DNA from: Purshia tridentata
Taxonomy: Eukaryota > Streptophyta > Magnoliopsida > Rosales > Rosaceae
DNA: 64,000 nt
Direction of reading: 5' to 3'
NCBI GenBank assembly: GCA_003254885.1
Contig: QANT01002889.1
Location: forward strand, 99,603 to 163,602
Shown here: piece after piece, positions 1 through 12,500 of the stretch
Numbering within the stretch: the stretch's first letter is position 1
Layout of the letters: each line of letters begins with the position of its first letter
Program-made: the position numbers and the translations under genes
Notes under the pieces: generated by a model
Seen by the model: only the letters and a program-made list of their open reading frames with translations
The model's database searches: none
What the model was told of the DNA's origin: nothing

Positions 1-1151
1 CTTGGGAAAGTCCCTTAGAGCAAGTCAGACTATTAGAAGATGAATTTTAGTGTAAATTCAGATTTTCATTATTTATGCAATTATTGTAGATTGTAATAAT
101 TAATCTATTGGCATAACAAAGATTGGTCTTTGGGGGCCTTTGAAGGTTGGAACCACCTTAATGACTCCCCCAACTAAGATGAGGGTTTTTGTGAGTGAGT
201 AATTGCAGGGTATGTAGAAGTTAAAGCAATGATTGGTATTTTTGGATTTACGCAATTCGAATTTATTGTAAGGGAATGAGATTCCTTGACATTTTTCTCT
301 CTCAATGTGTATGTGTGGGTGAGCCAGTGTTTCCAGCAGTGCTCACATGGTCCCGCCATCCACATCACATGTGCATGTGCTATCTGAGAAAGACTTTTTT
401 TTTTTTTGGCAAGATATCTGAGAAAGACTTTACAGCAAAGAATACTAATCTTGGATTAGAAGACTTCGTATGTCATAATCAGAAGCACATGTGGAAGAGC
501 AGGGACCATTATACCTATGCATATAATACACAAAGTAACTGTTCTATAACATCACAGCTGAATATGTATTTGCCTCCACATTATGAGCATATTGCAGAGA
601 TCTACGGAGATGGGTAAGGAAGAATTGGTAATTATCCCACTTTTCTACGTTTACCTTTCTTAAGAGGTCCAAAAAAAAGCCAAAAGTATTGAATCACTGA
701 AACAAATCTAACAGTTCTTATGACAATTTAATATCCTTCTTTTCTTTTGGTACATAAAGAAGGGTTCATTTCAAATACAGCAACAAAAACAACTAAATTT
801 TATTGAGGTAATTATTCACAATACATGAATAGAGGAGAGTTTCCATTTTCAGACAACAAAATGTTGATCCACACAAAAAACAGCAAACCAGTGCCCACTT
901 CTTTCTTGTCTTCTATCTATGTCGTCAATAAACTAGGCTTCATCCCACCTACACTAGGTGGTACCAGGGTAGGATAACGCAACATTATGTTGAGCACAGA
1001 TCGTTGAAGTGAGCAATTTCTGGCGACAGCAACAAGTGACAATATAGACCCCAACCCTATCCATACTACACCATTTGCATTCCAGTTGATGGTTATGGAC
1101 AATACCATTTTGTTCTTACACAACATAAAAACAAGAGAACCTGATTGTGTT
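1..1151. other. 3' flank without a recognisable gene
   Basis: This stretch lies downstream of the RecX-like gene and probably holds its 3'UTR in the part nearest 1151. The ORFs here are short and of low complexity, and I recognise none of them. A small direct duplication, atctgagaaagacttt, occurs at 382-397 and 416-431, separated by a T run. Confidence 0.5.
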
Positions 1152-3719
1152 CTAGGGTGGGTACTGAGATTCTAACTTCTTTAATATGAAACTGATAACA
1201 CCCCATCTGAAACCACGATACTGAAGCCAACGAACAATCCTTGATTTCCTAGTCTCTTTAGGCACTTCTCGACCACGGAGCCATTGCTTTGAGACCTGAA
1301 CAAATAAATGATCCATCGAGAGCTTTGACAAGCCATGAACTATCTCCTGATCCTCATCTGATTCTCCATCCTTGAAAACCAGTTTAATTGCCTTCTCAGC
1401 ATCAACTTCACTCACTCCCTTCCTGTGAAGTGCCTGATTCAACAATAATACTTCATTATATAAAGGCAAAAAGTTTCACCCTAGCTAATATGGATAGTGG
1501 CCTAGCAATTTATCTTGACTTGTGTCATCCTTTCTTATTGGTACTAGATTAGATTTTTAAAAATGCTTTATTAAACTTTACCCACCTGAATTACAAATTT
1601 GTTGCAATATAACACCTCAGGCTCATTTTTGCTAAACTTCTATTAGAAATAAAGGTGTTTTGGTCTTTCAAGTCAGTTTTCTCTTGTTAGAAAGCAGGTA
1701 AAGTGTAAAAAAACCCCTTTTTTCTAACAATGAAAACACCCTTATTTAGTTATTTTTCAAAAAAGTATAGACGAAATGAGCAAGAGTTGGCACATTGCAA
1801 CACATTTTTAATTTCGGTGGTAAATTGGCACAATTTTTTTTTTGGCAGTGAAGTGAAATTGAGCCCAAAATTCAAGTGGGTAAAATGTAAAAACGCCTTT
1901 TTAAAAAATTAAACTCCAAAGAGATCCGGCTACCTACTGTAACATCAATACGATTACTCTTCTTATATTTCACCTTAAGTGAGGTCAAATGTGACTGCAC
2001 TGTGGCAAAATGAGGATTAATATGACAATTTCAGTCCTTCAACATGTAATTTAAATATGTCATCTCAATCACCAAATTTAGTTTCATACTGACAAGGGAT
2101 GGCTCACTTGCTTTATCCGCCTTGGTCCCCAACTGGAGGAAGACCATCTAGAACGAGAAAAGGCTTCCGCATACAAGCTATCATTGATTAGCCCTCTATA
2201 ATAAACCAAACAGTCAAACTCACATAAGATTCAAATGATATTCATACAATATATGAATGAACCCAGATTTATGTAATCCATTTTTCTTGTGCTTCTTTTG
2301 AGTGGTAACTGAATTAATCGTACAACTTGCATTGCATGTAGCACCAGTTACTAACATAGTTACCCAAGCAAGTGGCTGCTTCCAGAGAAATGGGTGATGA
2401 GAGCCCTTTAACACAAGACATTCTTATAAGAAGAAATATACCTGCTCATGAAGTCATTCATCACTGCCTCGATGATATCTAAAGAAAATTTATTTCCACA
2501 TAATTTCTTTCTCAGTTCAACTGCTGTGAAAGCCCTACAAAGGAAAAAAAGTTCTTAAACAAATTTTTTCTTCTTATTCACAAGCAAACATTTTTATTTT
2601 CAAACTGCTAGAGCACCCTACTCAAACCTTCAAACTGCTATGAATTCCAAAAGGTATCCTTAAACATTCTAGCAGCACTACACCACATATTGAATCAACA
2701 ATACATAGAACGCGTACCAAAGCAGAGCTATGAAGTTGCAGGAAGTTCTAACCTGGTTGCAAGTAATTCTATAGCCACTTTCTCAGCATCATGCTTAGTT
2801 TTACAACCTTGCAATACATCCTGTTCGTGACATTTCTTCGCTTGATGAATACTTAACTCTTCAAAAACCTCCTCAGGCTCTTCCATGAGTTCATAGCCTA
2901 CAGCCCCCGAAAGATGATCCTTCTGATCTTCCAAATCTCGAGATGCTATAATGTTTTGAAGCAAACCACATAAATTCTGTGCATAAACAAATTTCAAACT
3001 AAACTCGACAACTAAACAATAACAATAAGCTAAAATTGCTAGGTGAAAGAGCAAGTGTAGATGTAATCATATAATTTAGAACCATATTTGTATGTTATGC
3101 AATCAACTTACTCTTTAACTTGAGTTTAAAAAAAAAAAAAAAAACAATACCTTGCTCAAGATCATGAAACAATGACTTATTATAGCGAATGTGATTTAGA
3201 TTCTGAGGCTTCTCATCGAAATGCCTACTTTTCTGTGCACCTCTTCTACATTGTTTAACCTCACTCTTCACTGCAGACTCATCCGAAAATTCACAAAACT
3301 CTTTCTCTTCAGAACCCTTTGTCTGCGGAGAATTTTCTGATTTAGTAACTTTAGAAGATTTCTTCGGAATGTACCTAACGGGACCCGATGAACTGCAATT
3401 TCTGCTTTTCAAGCATGTGATTGCACTTTTCTTCTTAACCCTACAAATGACATATTTAGTATCAAATACGACAACTTTCAATAATTAGTGACTGTTTCTA
3501 AGCTAAATTTTCTGTTTCGCTCGTGAGAAAAATATACGTAAAGAAAAAAATGTTGAAACTTCTGTGGTTGAGACTGAGAATCAAGAGCCCAAATCGAACA
3601 ACATGTTTTCTAATTAGGGTTTTCAAAAGTACGAGAATTTCTCACCAGGGCATGAGGAGAACGCGACAGTGAAGCTGGAATTGGGCTTTAAAGCCGAGAA
3701 TTCCCGGGAAAATTTCCAT
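1152..3719 (-). CDS. RecX-domain regulatory protein, probably organellar
   Basis: Six exons on the minus strand (3719-3646, 3440-3151, 2945-2753, 2534-2442, 2177-2108, 1433-1152) join in frame to a 333-residue protein. The C-terminal half, about residues 190-333, is a RecX domain: helical repeats with AVELRKKLCGNKF, the SRSRWSSSSWGPRRIKQ segment and ALHRKGVSE, then a terminal three-helix unit with RIVRWLQYRGF. In bacteria RecX binds RecA filaments and limits recombinase activity; plant relatives carry an extra N-terminal region and are thought to act on organellar RecA. The first 160 residues are basic and Ser/Lys-rich with no known domain, and the extreme N terminus could be a transit peptide. 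The exon 3 acceptor was chosen at 2946-2947 because the stronger-looking one at 2977-2978 breaks the frame. The 70-nt exon 5 is too short to stand out as an ORF. The domain call is firm; the role is inferred. Confidence 0.85.
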
Positions 3720-4570
3720 ATTTGTGAGTTTCCAGAGAAGAAGAATAAACCCTAATTTAATGGTTTTGGGTTTGGCTAAATCGGCGCGAAACACAGTGTA
3801 GTTGAAAAGTGGATATAGCAAAGTGGACACGGGTATGGTTAATGGGCTTAATGCGCTTTAGACCTCTCAACCCAATGGCCCGATACGAGATGATCAAAAA
3901 GCCCAATGGTTCGGACTAAATGTACCGCAAATCCATACCCACCTTTTAAATTTTTATTTCCAAATCCCATTTTTACCCTCAATTTTTTAATACCGCAATA
4001 CTGAAAACCAATCCTGAACCATTCTATTCTAGGTCAAGTTCATGCCGAAAAATAATACCGAAGCTAATTCTTGAATGTTGATTTTATGGAAAAAAAAAAA
4101 AACCAAAAAGAAGAGAGAAGAAGTTAAAACATATTATTAAATGTTGTTTTTGCCAACACAAAAAAAGGTTTAAAATAGTGACACATTCCAAACATATACG
4201 GTTTTATTTTGAACCCGTTATAAAACTGTTTAACAAAGACACATTTCTCAAAATGCCCATCGGCCCCTTCCCATCCTAAACCATATCTTGGGATTGGGTC
4301 AATCTCATTCCATCCCATCCCATGCCCACCCCTATGTAAGGGGTTCTATATGAAGTTTTGTATTATTATTTTTTATTATAATTGGGGGCAAAAATGGAAA
4401 TTTAGAGAAACAAATTTTAAGGGATAGGGAAAGCAATTGAGTGTACCTTTTTTTTTTTTTTTAAATTATATCTAAGCCCTAATCAGGCACAACAAAGAAA
4501 ACAAAAATTATGTATAGGCATGGAGTCATGGACAATGGACTGGAATATGAATATTACAAATGTATAGGTT
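3720..4570. other. Intergenic: RecX 5' region and DUF868 3' flank
   Basis: The part next to 3719 should hold the RecX-like gene's 5'UTR and promoter. It contains an AAACCCTAA telo-box-like motif at 3748-3756, read on the plus strand. The rest is AT-rich, with A/T homopolymers near 4090 and 4449. No gene is seen. Confidence 0.5.
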
Positions 4571-5545
4571 TTAAAACAAGTTCACAGGACTCAACAAGTC
4601 TGACTCAGTTTTCCAAGCATAAAGAAAATGGCAAAACCCTGTGGTTGACGAGCCATCTTTTGGTGAATCATACTGGCTGTGGCTGCTGCTGCTATAGCTT
4701 CCATCATTGCAATTTATAACATCAGGGTCACTTTTATCAGACACCCAATCTAGCCTGCCTGGCTTGAAAATGAACAAGCCCTGCCTTGTGCCTTGGCTAC
4801 TGAACAACCAATCATGCACATCCCACAAAATTTGAACTGGCTTGTCATTCATCACCACACTCTCATTCCCTCTAAACCTCCAGTTCAAGTTCATAACGCG
4901 AATGACCGTAACCCCATCCACACTAATGCACATTTCAGGATCATTAGGCCTGGTCAGTGAAGTTTCAATGACAATGTCATGCTCTTTTTTCCCTACCTCC
5001 ACCCTGACTTTGCTGCAAAATAATCTTTTCCCATACACATGTTCCCTCTTGTACATCAACTTGGCCTCTTCCAAGGATGGTCTGCATCTAGTTCTCCTAT
5101 AAGCATCTAACTTTAAATCCCCTAGCAGTAAAACCACCTGTTGCTTGGACATTAAGACAACATAGTAATCCGAGCATGGCTCTGGGGTGCTGGACAATTT
5201 TGCCTGTCGGAAATCCCAGTAAACATCTACTCGTCCTCCATCTACCTCAAAAGATTTGAGACCTTTCTTGCCCCAAAATTGCCAAGATTTTAAGTCTATC
5301 TTGCAACTGTAGTGATATTCTTGACAATTTTGCACTGTGATGCAAAGGGAATGGTTAGTGTGGTTTCTGCACCATGTCGCCGTGACATTGCAGCACATTT
5401 CTGCTACTTTGGCTTGATAGGCAAAGGTGACCGTGCTCTGAGGAGCTGCTGCCTTATCTGTTTCCTGTTCCTGCTGGCAAACTTTATCGGAAGATGGTGT
5501 TTTGCCAGTCGAAATGGGTACGGCTTCAAGATGATGATTTGACAT
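4571..5545 (-). CDS. DUF868 family protein
   Basis: A single uninterrupted reading frame encodes 324 residues. It matches the plant DUF868 (PF05910) family by its overall pattern: an early STVTFAYQAKV segment, a Cys-containing core around VTATWCRNH, YWDFRQAKLSSTPEPCSDYYV in the middle, the family-like MYKREHVYGKRLFCSKV stretch, and a WRFRGNESV ... ILWDVHDWLF block near the end. The tail is Ser-rich and of low complexity. Members are plant-specific and mostly intronless, and no biochemical function is established. I chose the Met at 5545 (MSNHHLE) because the 15 residues upstream in the open frame look like 5'UTR; a start at 5590 is possible. No signal peptide or membrane span is evident. Confidence 0.85.
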   Translation of the reverse strand: MSNHHLEAVPISTGKTPSSDKVCQQEQETDKAAAPQSTVTFAYQAKVAEMCCNVTATWCRNHTNHSLCITVQNCQEYHYSCKIDLKSWQFWGKKGLKSFEVDGGRVDVYWDFRQAKLSSTPEPCSDYYVVLMSKQQVVLLLGDLKLDAYRRTRCRPSLEEAKLMYKREHVYGKRLFCSKVRVEVGKKEHDIVIETSLTRPNDPEMCISVDGVTVIRVMNLNWRFRGNESVVMNDKPVQILWDVHDWLFSSQGTRQGLFIFKPGRLDWVSDKSDPDVINCNDGSYSSSSHSQYDSPKDGSSTTGFCHFLYAWKTESDLLSPVNLF

Positions 5546-5717
5546 TGTAATTACAATGAAAATAAAGGCCTGATCATCTACTTCACCCAAATTACATCAG
5601 CACCATAAGCTCCCACTTTTTCAGAAGATATAGAGATATTAGGCCACAGGCATGAGATTAACAAAAGACTAGCATACCAACCTTGGACCAAAAAGGGTGT
5701 TCCTGGACTGCTAAGGA

Positions 5718-5924
5718 TTGGAGCAGACCAAATTCTTGAAGATGATTGAACAAACAAAATATGTAGATCGAGTAAAGCCAAAGATCCCAAAATTTGAAGA
5801 CATCAAAATTGATCGTGAGGGAGACTCGGAGAACAGGTTGACAGCAAACTATGTTGACAGGATGGAGCTTTTAGTAGAGCATAGGTTAATAGTTACATTG
5901 GGAAATAAAGGCATAGCTGATTAG
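5718..5924 (+). other. Unidentified ORF fragment, possible exon remnant
   Basis: A 68-codon open frame lies upstream of, and antisense to, the DUF868 gene. Its composition is more protein-like than its surroundings: charged and balanced, with a stretch reading ENRLTANYVDRMELLVEHR. I cannot assign it to a family. No neighbouring exon with compatible splice sites is evident, so it may be a relic of a decayed gene or a chance ORF. Confidence 0.2.
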
Positions 5925-6546
5925 GCTGTCATTGAGGTGTGCGAAACAGAAAATTTCTTCCTTCTGTTTTTTTGTTTTTTCTATATATTGTCTCTTAACT
6001 TCCAGGGTGGTTGCATGGCTAAATTATTGGCACTACAAGAATCGCCTTCATTTTCTTCAGACTAATTTTAGAAGCTATATTATGTCAGCAAAATTTATCC
6101 AAAATTTAAAAAAAAAAAAAAAAACTACAGCACAACGCTCGCTAGCTCTACGATAACTAACAAAAGTTTCAACATGGGATTTTTTTTTTTTTTGACCTAA
6201 AACAGAATATTATTTCTCCACCATCGTAGTAATTGCACAAGACAAAGGTATATTTATAATAGCTAAAATCAGCTTCCAGTATAAGGAAAAACTCAACCAC
6301 TATAACTTTGTTTTCTTGATGTACAAAAAGAGTGGTCCTAGAGAATAGGAAATACATAGGAATTTAAAATTAAATTACACAGATCATCATTGTTTGATAT
6401 AAGCGAAAAATTTTAAGGGGATCACCTCCAGTAATAATCCTATGAATCCAGATACGACGTACAGTATGCAACCTGGAACTCCAACATAAATAGCCACTAT
6501 ACAAAAAATACATCAAAAGAAGACTGAAGGCATTGAAACACCTCAA
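5925..6546. other. Intergenic, kinesin 3' flank
   Basis: AT-rich sequence with poly-A (about 6107-6124) and poly-T (about 6180-6193) runs. The end nearest 6546 probably holds the kinesin 3'UTR. No coding signal is seen. Confidence 0.45.
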
Positions 6547-9500
6547 TTAAGGTAACATTAAAAATTTCCCGTGAGGTGTAGACCGGCTCCTTGTGAAATC
6601 AGGCATGGACATTTTGCTGCCTTCTTTCTGATATCGAGTTCCACCATTTGGAAGCTTGTTTTCAGTTCTTCCAGCCACTAAGGGTTCTGCTGCTTGCACT
6701 GGTCCTCTGCAAGTAACAGAATATACTATTCTGATTAAGAATGAGCATACAATCAAACAAAAGGAAAGACCCTTCCTTTTATACCTAAAATAAAAGGTAA
6801 ACAAAGAAGTGCCTGATCAAAGTAACCAATTACTTGGCCACTCAGGAGAAAAGTTGTTCTATCGATCATACCGTGGTTCAACATTTATGTAGTTCCTTGA
6901 CAAGTTTTGCCGAAACTTTTTCGCCATCAAAGAATTATGCAGGGGTGAACCAATGTGGATATGCTCATTTTCTGGCTCGGAGAAGTCACTCTTTCGAGCC
7001 TCCTCCACCTTTTCACCAGCATCCAAGTCAGAAAAAAATGGTGTCACTGCATCAGACTTTTGAAGCTTAGCTGGTATTCGGTTTTGCTTGGCCTTAGCCT
7101 TACTCTCATTCTTGCTTTTTCTAATACCAACTTGTCTTACATTTAGTGCTTGCTTAAACTGCTCTTCTTCATGTTCTAGGTAAACTTTCTTGGTGCTGGC
7201 CTTCTGGAGGCTGTACATTACACCAGAAATGTCATCATGCTTTGTTGGTTCTTGTGAACTGATGCATATTCTCGAGTAGTTATCATTTGATGGAATCGCT
7301 GGCATAGTCGCGAGAGATTTATTAATGGGCACTCTAGCTGGAAATGGTATTCTTGCAATCGGTTGGCTTTCTGTTGTGTCAGCCTTAACTCTGCTTCTGA
7401 TGAGGGCCCCTCTATCAGTAGATATGGATCTCCTAACTGGAGGGGATGGTGATCTAGGCTTTCCAGAGATCACTAATCTTTCTTCAGCTAGGAATGGCAT
7501 CTTTGCTGTAATCTCTTTCTCACTGAATGCAGAGGGAAACCTCGCCCTCCTCTGCTTGCCCGAAGAACAACTTCTAGCCTGAATACCATCAAATTTTGGC
7601 ACAAAAGCAGATGAAATTTGATCTTATCATATGCTATCTCACAATAGATATGCTAACTTTACATATTTTTGCATTAGCTAACCTCCCTAAGTGTAGTGTA
7701 ACTCTACTTCTCAAGAAAATTATGGTTTCAATTTAAACCATTTCTCACTTTTCTCAATCTAGTAGCTTTTTAACTGAACTAAATTTGTGTGCTTCACTAT
7801 GCTATCAAATACAGAATGGAATGAAAAGACATTTAGTTATACATGAATTACCTCAGTAATCTTGGTATCATCAAAGGGTCGCTGACAGGTTTCAGGCTTT
7901 GAACTGTTGCTAATACCATTTCTCAGTATACGAAAAGGTGAAACAGCTCTTGACTTTTGGGAATCTATGGTGTTTCGTGCTCCACCTTTGAATTGTTCTA
8001 GTTCAGTTTCCTTTCTCTCCAATGCCAGTTTAAGATTTGAAATCTGTACAGATATTAATATATTTTTAACCACCACAATAAAGAGAAGTTGAAAGTGGAA
8101 CTGCATAAAAGAAAGATCAAAACCTCTTCTTTAAGTTCCCGGATTTCACTCGTTTCTTTGTTAGAACGAGCTGCCCCAAGCTCTACGGAGGCAACCCTCT
8201 CTGCAAACTTGAGTGTACTAATTGTCTCCCCAAGAGCATTAAGTTCGGGATTTATATGTACAAACATCAATGTTTTGGCATGACCACCTAAGCATAGACA
8301 AAAGTTATATAGTAGTATACGATATAAATACCTATTAAGACAAGCAACATTTCAGCTCAAGATAGTAAATGCTAGGCATTTGAAATAGTGGACTATTTTG
8401 TATAGCAAAAATGTCATCACGTCTTAGTCTTAATATGCCGATACATGGAATTTGAAAGCCACTAGATTATCAATTTGTTTTTCCTTACAAGGAAGTGATT
8501 ACTACTATCAATCAATTACAGTAACTTGAATAAATAACTTGAAAGGATAAATTAGAAAATCTTTTATTAAAGCATATGTTTTAACATTACCTAAAGAATC
8601 TTGCAAGACTTGGGTAAGTTTGCTATTTCTGTAAGGAACATGTGTACTCTTTTGTGCAAGAGCAGAGATAACATCTCCAAGTGCAGAAAGTGATCTATTT
8701 ATATGTTGGGCTTCCTTTAGTCTTTCACCAACAGCTTCAGATTTATCAACCCTCTCACTCCCAGCCAAATCCACAAGATGGAGGCAACCCCTTAGAATAG
8801 ATTCAGAAGCCAACTCTTTTCCCAATATATGAATTGTTAAAACACTGCAAAACAAATTGCAAACCCACAGATCACTAGTTAGAATAATTTAAGATAACAA
8901 TACTGCTGAAACTTCAAAAAGGAATAAAAGTCATCTACCTATGAGACCGGCTACTCCGCTCATTTAGAGCTGTAGCACCAACAGCACGATTCTTTTGGCC
9001 AATTTTCATCAAATCAAGAACATCTTGAGTACAGGTAACTGGAACCAAACTTGCATCAGGTACATTAAGACCATTCAACTGAGACTTGTTTCGTATATCT
9101 AATGTTCAAGTAGTCAAGGTAATAAAGTGGCAACATATATATAGCTTATGAATCTGTAACACGTAAATTTAAACTCAAATCTGAGAAAGCTTAAAAGAAT
9201 AGTAAGGATATCTTCTGTTAGAACCATCACTGACTAAAAGGTCTCTCACTTGTTCATTGTAAATTTCTATCATTTGTACTGCAACTTCATATCTTATAAT
9301 GTCCACCCTGGCCTTTGATATTTGAAATAAGTCACGCAGGGCTCTGTAGTTCACACCCCATGTCTCTTCAGTTGTCAAATCAGGGCCACTCTGTGTAAGG
9401 GAAACAAGTAGTTCATATCAAGCAAGAATCATGTTTTGATAAGCCAATCAACTGAAAGCTATAGGTTACGTTTGAAACCACATATAGAATAATATAATAC

Positions 9501-12500
9501 TTGACGCATCAAGCAGTATTCCAGCAACATGAGGTTTGTATAAGTGTTATACAATACTATCTGACAGCAATTTGCACAACTACAATAGGTTGGAATTACC
9601 ATTGTGTATGTCTTTCCCGAACCAGTCTGCCCATATGCGAAGATGCATGCATTATAACCATCTAAAACAGACCTGACTAATGGTTGAGTGTCCGCATATA
9701 TTTGCTCTGCACATAGTTGGGAAGAGAGATCATTAAAATTTCTGAGGCAAAAGAAGGGTTTGTTCTGAAGAAAAAATAGAATACCTTGTGTGACATTTGT
9801 TCTGAACACTTTGTTAAAAGTAAATACCCTTCTTGCGTCTTTGCCTTGTTTAAGGGGATTGGCAATCATGATATTTCCATTTTCTCCAATATAATCCACT
9901 GTGGAATGACCATTTGATTGCCCTGGTAACGAGGGTCTCACTCTGCAATAAACTCTAATTGTTCCTGTAAAAGATCAAATTCTTAATTAAGCTCCATATC
10001 CTAGAATACTATATAATTCATTAAGTTGGGATAATGTGGATACCTTTTAGGTCTTGCACTTGATTATAAAGAAGTCTGTTCTCTTCAAGAACTTTATGAT
10101 AGGAAGAGGATGTCACTTGAAGGCCTTTAATGTGATGCTCTGAGACAAAAGAAAGGGTAAGATCATCAAACCTTAAAAGTAACAAAATACAACTAAATGA
10201 ACCCTATTCTATTCGACAAAAATATTCTCAAGGCAGATCAAATCTTTAGAATATTACCAAGCCTTCTAAGTTCCTCCTCCCAGTTTGAATGAGCCTGTTT
10301 GACTTCATGTTTTGTCTCATGAAAATATGACTTTAGCTCCTAAAAATATTAAAGACAAACAAAAAAATGACAAGATAGTAAGATACAACCATTTGCCAAA
10401 AAAATATTGAATAACCAAAGAAGAAGATAGTACTTATCAATAGGCTAGGACAACACAATTATAATGAGTTCCACCCTAAAATGGGTTCTACTGATCGAGC
10501 ATGCCCGGGACAGCCTCCTGATTTTTCATAATTATACTTGCAGGAAATGGAGCATTGCATATTCTCACCTCAAGCTGCTTCTGTTGAATGTCAATTACTT
10601 CCTTATGAACAGATGAGTGACTAATACTATGTCGAACAGCCTCACGTTTCCCACCACAAATACAGAATTTGGACAGCTGACTTGACACCAGACCACTTCT
10701 TTGACCCAGATATTGTGAAATGGCTTTTACAAATTCAGATTTTGATAGACCACCAATATCTCTCCTCAGTAGTTTCTTCAGAAACAGGCCAAGCTGCAAA
10801 AATTTGTAGAAGACAAGATTATTTCCATGTGGTGGAGATGATTATAATAAATTCCTACGTGCATCAAAAAACTGATCCCATGAAAGTAGTGTAATACAAT
10901 ACTGTGGGAGTAAAACTTTTTACTAACCTGGGTGCCTTGAGAAACAAGCAGTGCTGAGAAATCCTTGACAACCTTACTGAGCAAAGTATCTATTACCTAC
11001 CCATTTTTGCCAATAAACTAAATCATAATACATAATACATAAAACAATACAATCTTCATTTTCAATAAATATAAAAGATATATAAATTTGTCCTGTATTT
11101 TTTAATTTATGAACATAGAATCATGTACTGTAAAGATCTTACCTACCATTGCATTCAAGGGCAGTTCTTCAATCTCACTAGTCTCTCGAAGATAAGCTTG
11201 TAGAAGTTCAAGTCCAAAACAATCGAAAAGGAAAGCCAGAGCATTGGCAGTTCGGGATTCTTCAATTGAGACCTCACTAGAAAGATGAAGAAATTCCAAT
11301 AGTTGTTCAAACTGTGATGATTCGGATTCATCTATCGACTCATCAGCACTTTCACTACTTACTAAGGAGGATGGTGACCCTTTGGGAAAGGATGTGATCC
11401 TCACAGTCCCTCCATACCTCCAAACTCCAATTCCACCTGCTTGCTTCCATTCATAATATCCTTTGAGACAAAGAATGCAGTCCACAACTTTACTTGACGA
11501 GCCCCCCTGTAAATCTAAATCTCTCAAAATCCAAAAGATGAAGCAGCATAGGGGACATACAAAATACAAATGCAATACAAGTGCATGTTCAATTTTTTAT
11601 TGCAAATGTTGCAAACTATGATAGAATCCAACCTTCTCCAAATCAGACGCTTCAAATGTCAAGAGCTGCATGTCTTTAACAGCCTCGAGGAAATTCCTCA
11701 TGTTCTCAAAATACTGAATTGCAGACTGTGCTGCCCCCTCTGTTGACTGAACTGCAATAATTGGATTCTCCACCACCTATTTTGATATCCAATACAAAAT
11801 AAGAGAGGGAAAAGAATGAAAGAAAGAAATTAGAGAAATCAATTGTTCGACAACCACTAGCCCCAAAACTTTAGCTAGTAAGGAATGAACCAAAAATGTA
11901 TATCAAACTAGAAACCCGGAAAAAAAAAACCATTACAAATTCTCAAAAATAATCAAGTTATGATGACGAATAGTCATGCACGGTCGCAAAGATGAAACGA
12001 AATTCCTTGTGATGCAAACTACTGGAGTTCATCATGCATATAAGACTCTCAAGTGTGAAGCGTTGGTGTGAGTTATAACCTTGAGAACAGCACCAGGATT
12101 GACTTTGTTGAGGACGTTGCAGAGAATAAGGCCATTGCGGAGAGCAAGGCGAAACTCTTCTTCAGATGGTTCTTTGGACAGTGTTTCTGAGGCGCCATAG
12201 TCCATCTTCCGTAGCCATTCTGCTGCTTCGTGTCGCCTTGAAGCTAAAACAACACAATCACAATTATCACACACAAACAATCACGTACACAGCGTCTCAC
12301 TTGATTAAAGAACCAAATTTTAATTAGTGAAACTTGTGTTTTATTTTCTATTATTTTTGGGTTCCTTTCAGCATTTCACCTCGAACCAAAATTATGTGCA
12401 ATATATCTGTGCCAAGAATTAGTTATGGCATTGATCACTTCTAATGCATCACATGATAATTAAGTTCTTGGAGTCTAATAATATTTGGATTTTGGACCGT

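Noticed and set aside
276-617. 113-codon plus-strand ORF near the window start
   Set aside because: It runs through a poly-T tract and a local duplication and has no domain-like pattern.
2976-2985. Upstream acceptor for RecX exon 3 at 2977-2978
   Set aside because: It looks acceptable but shifts the frame and gives an early stop; the acceptor at 2946-2947 restores it.
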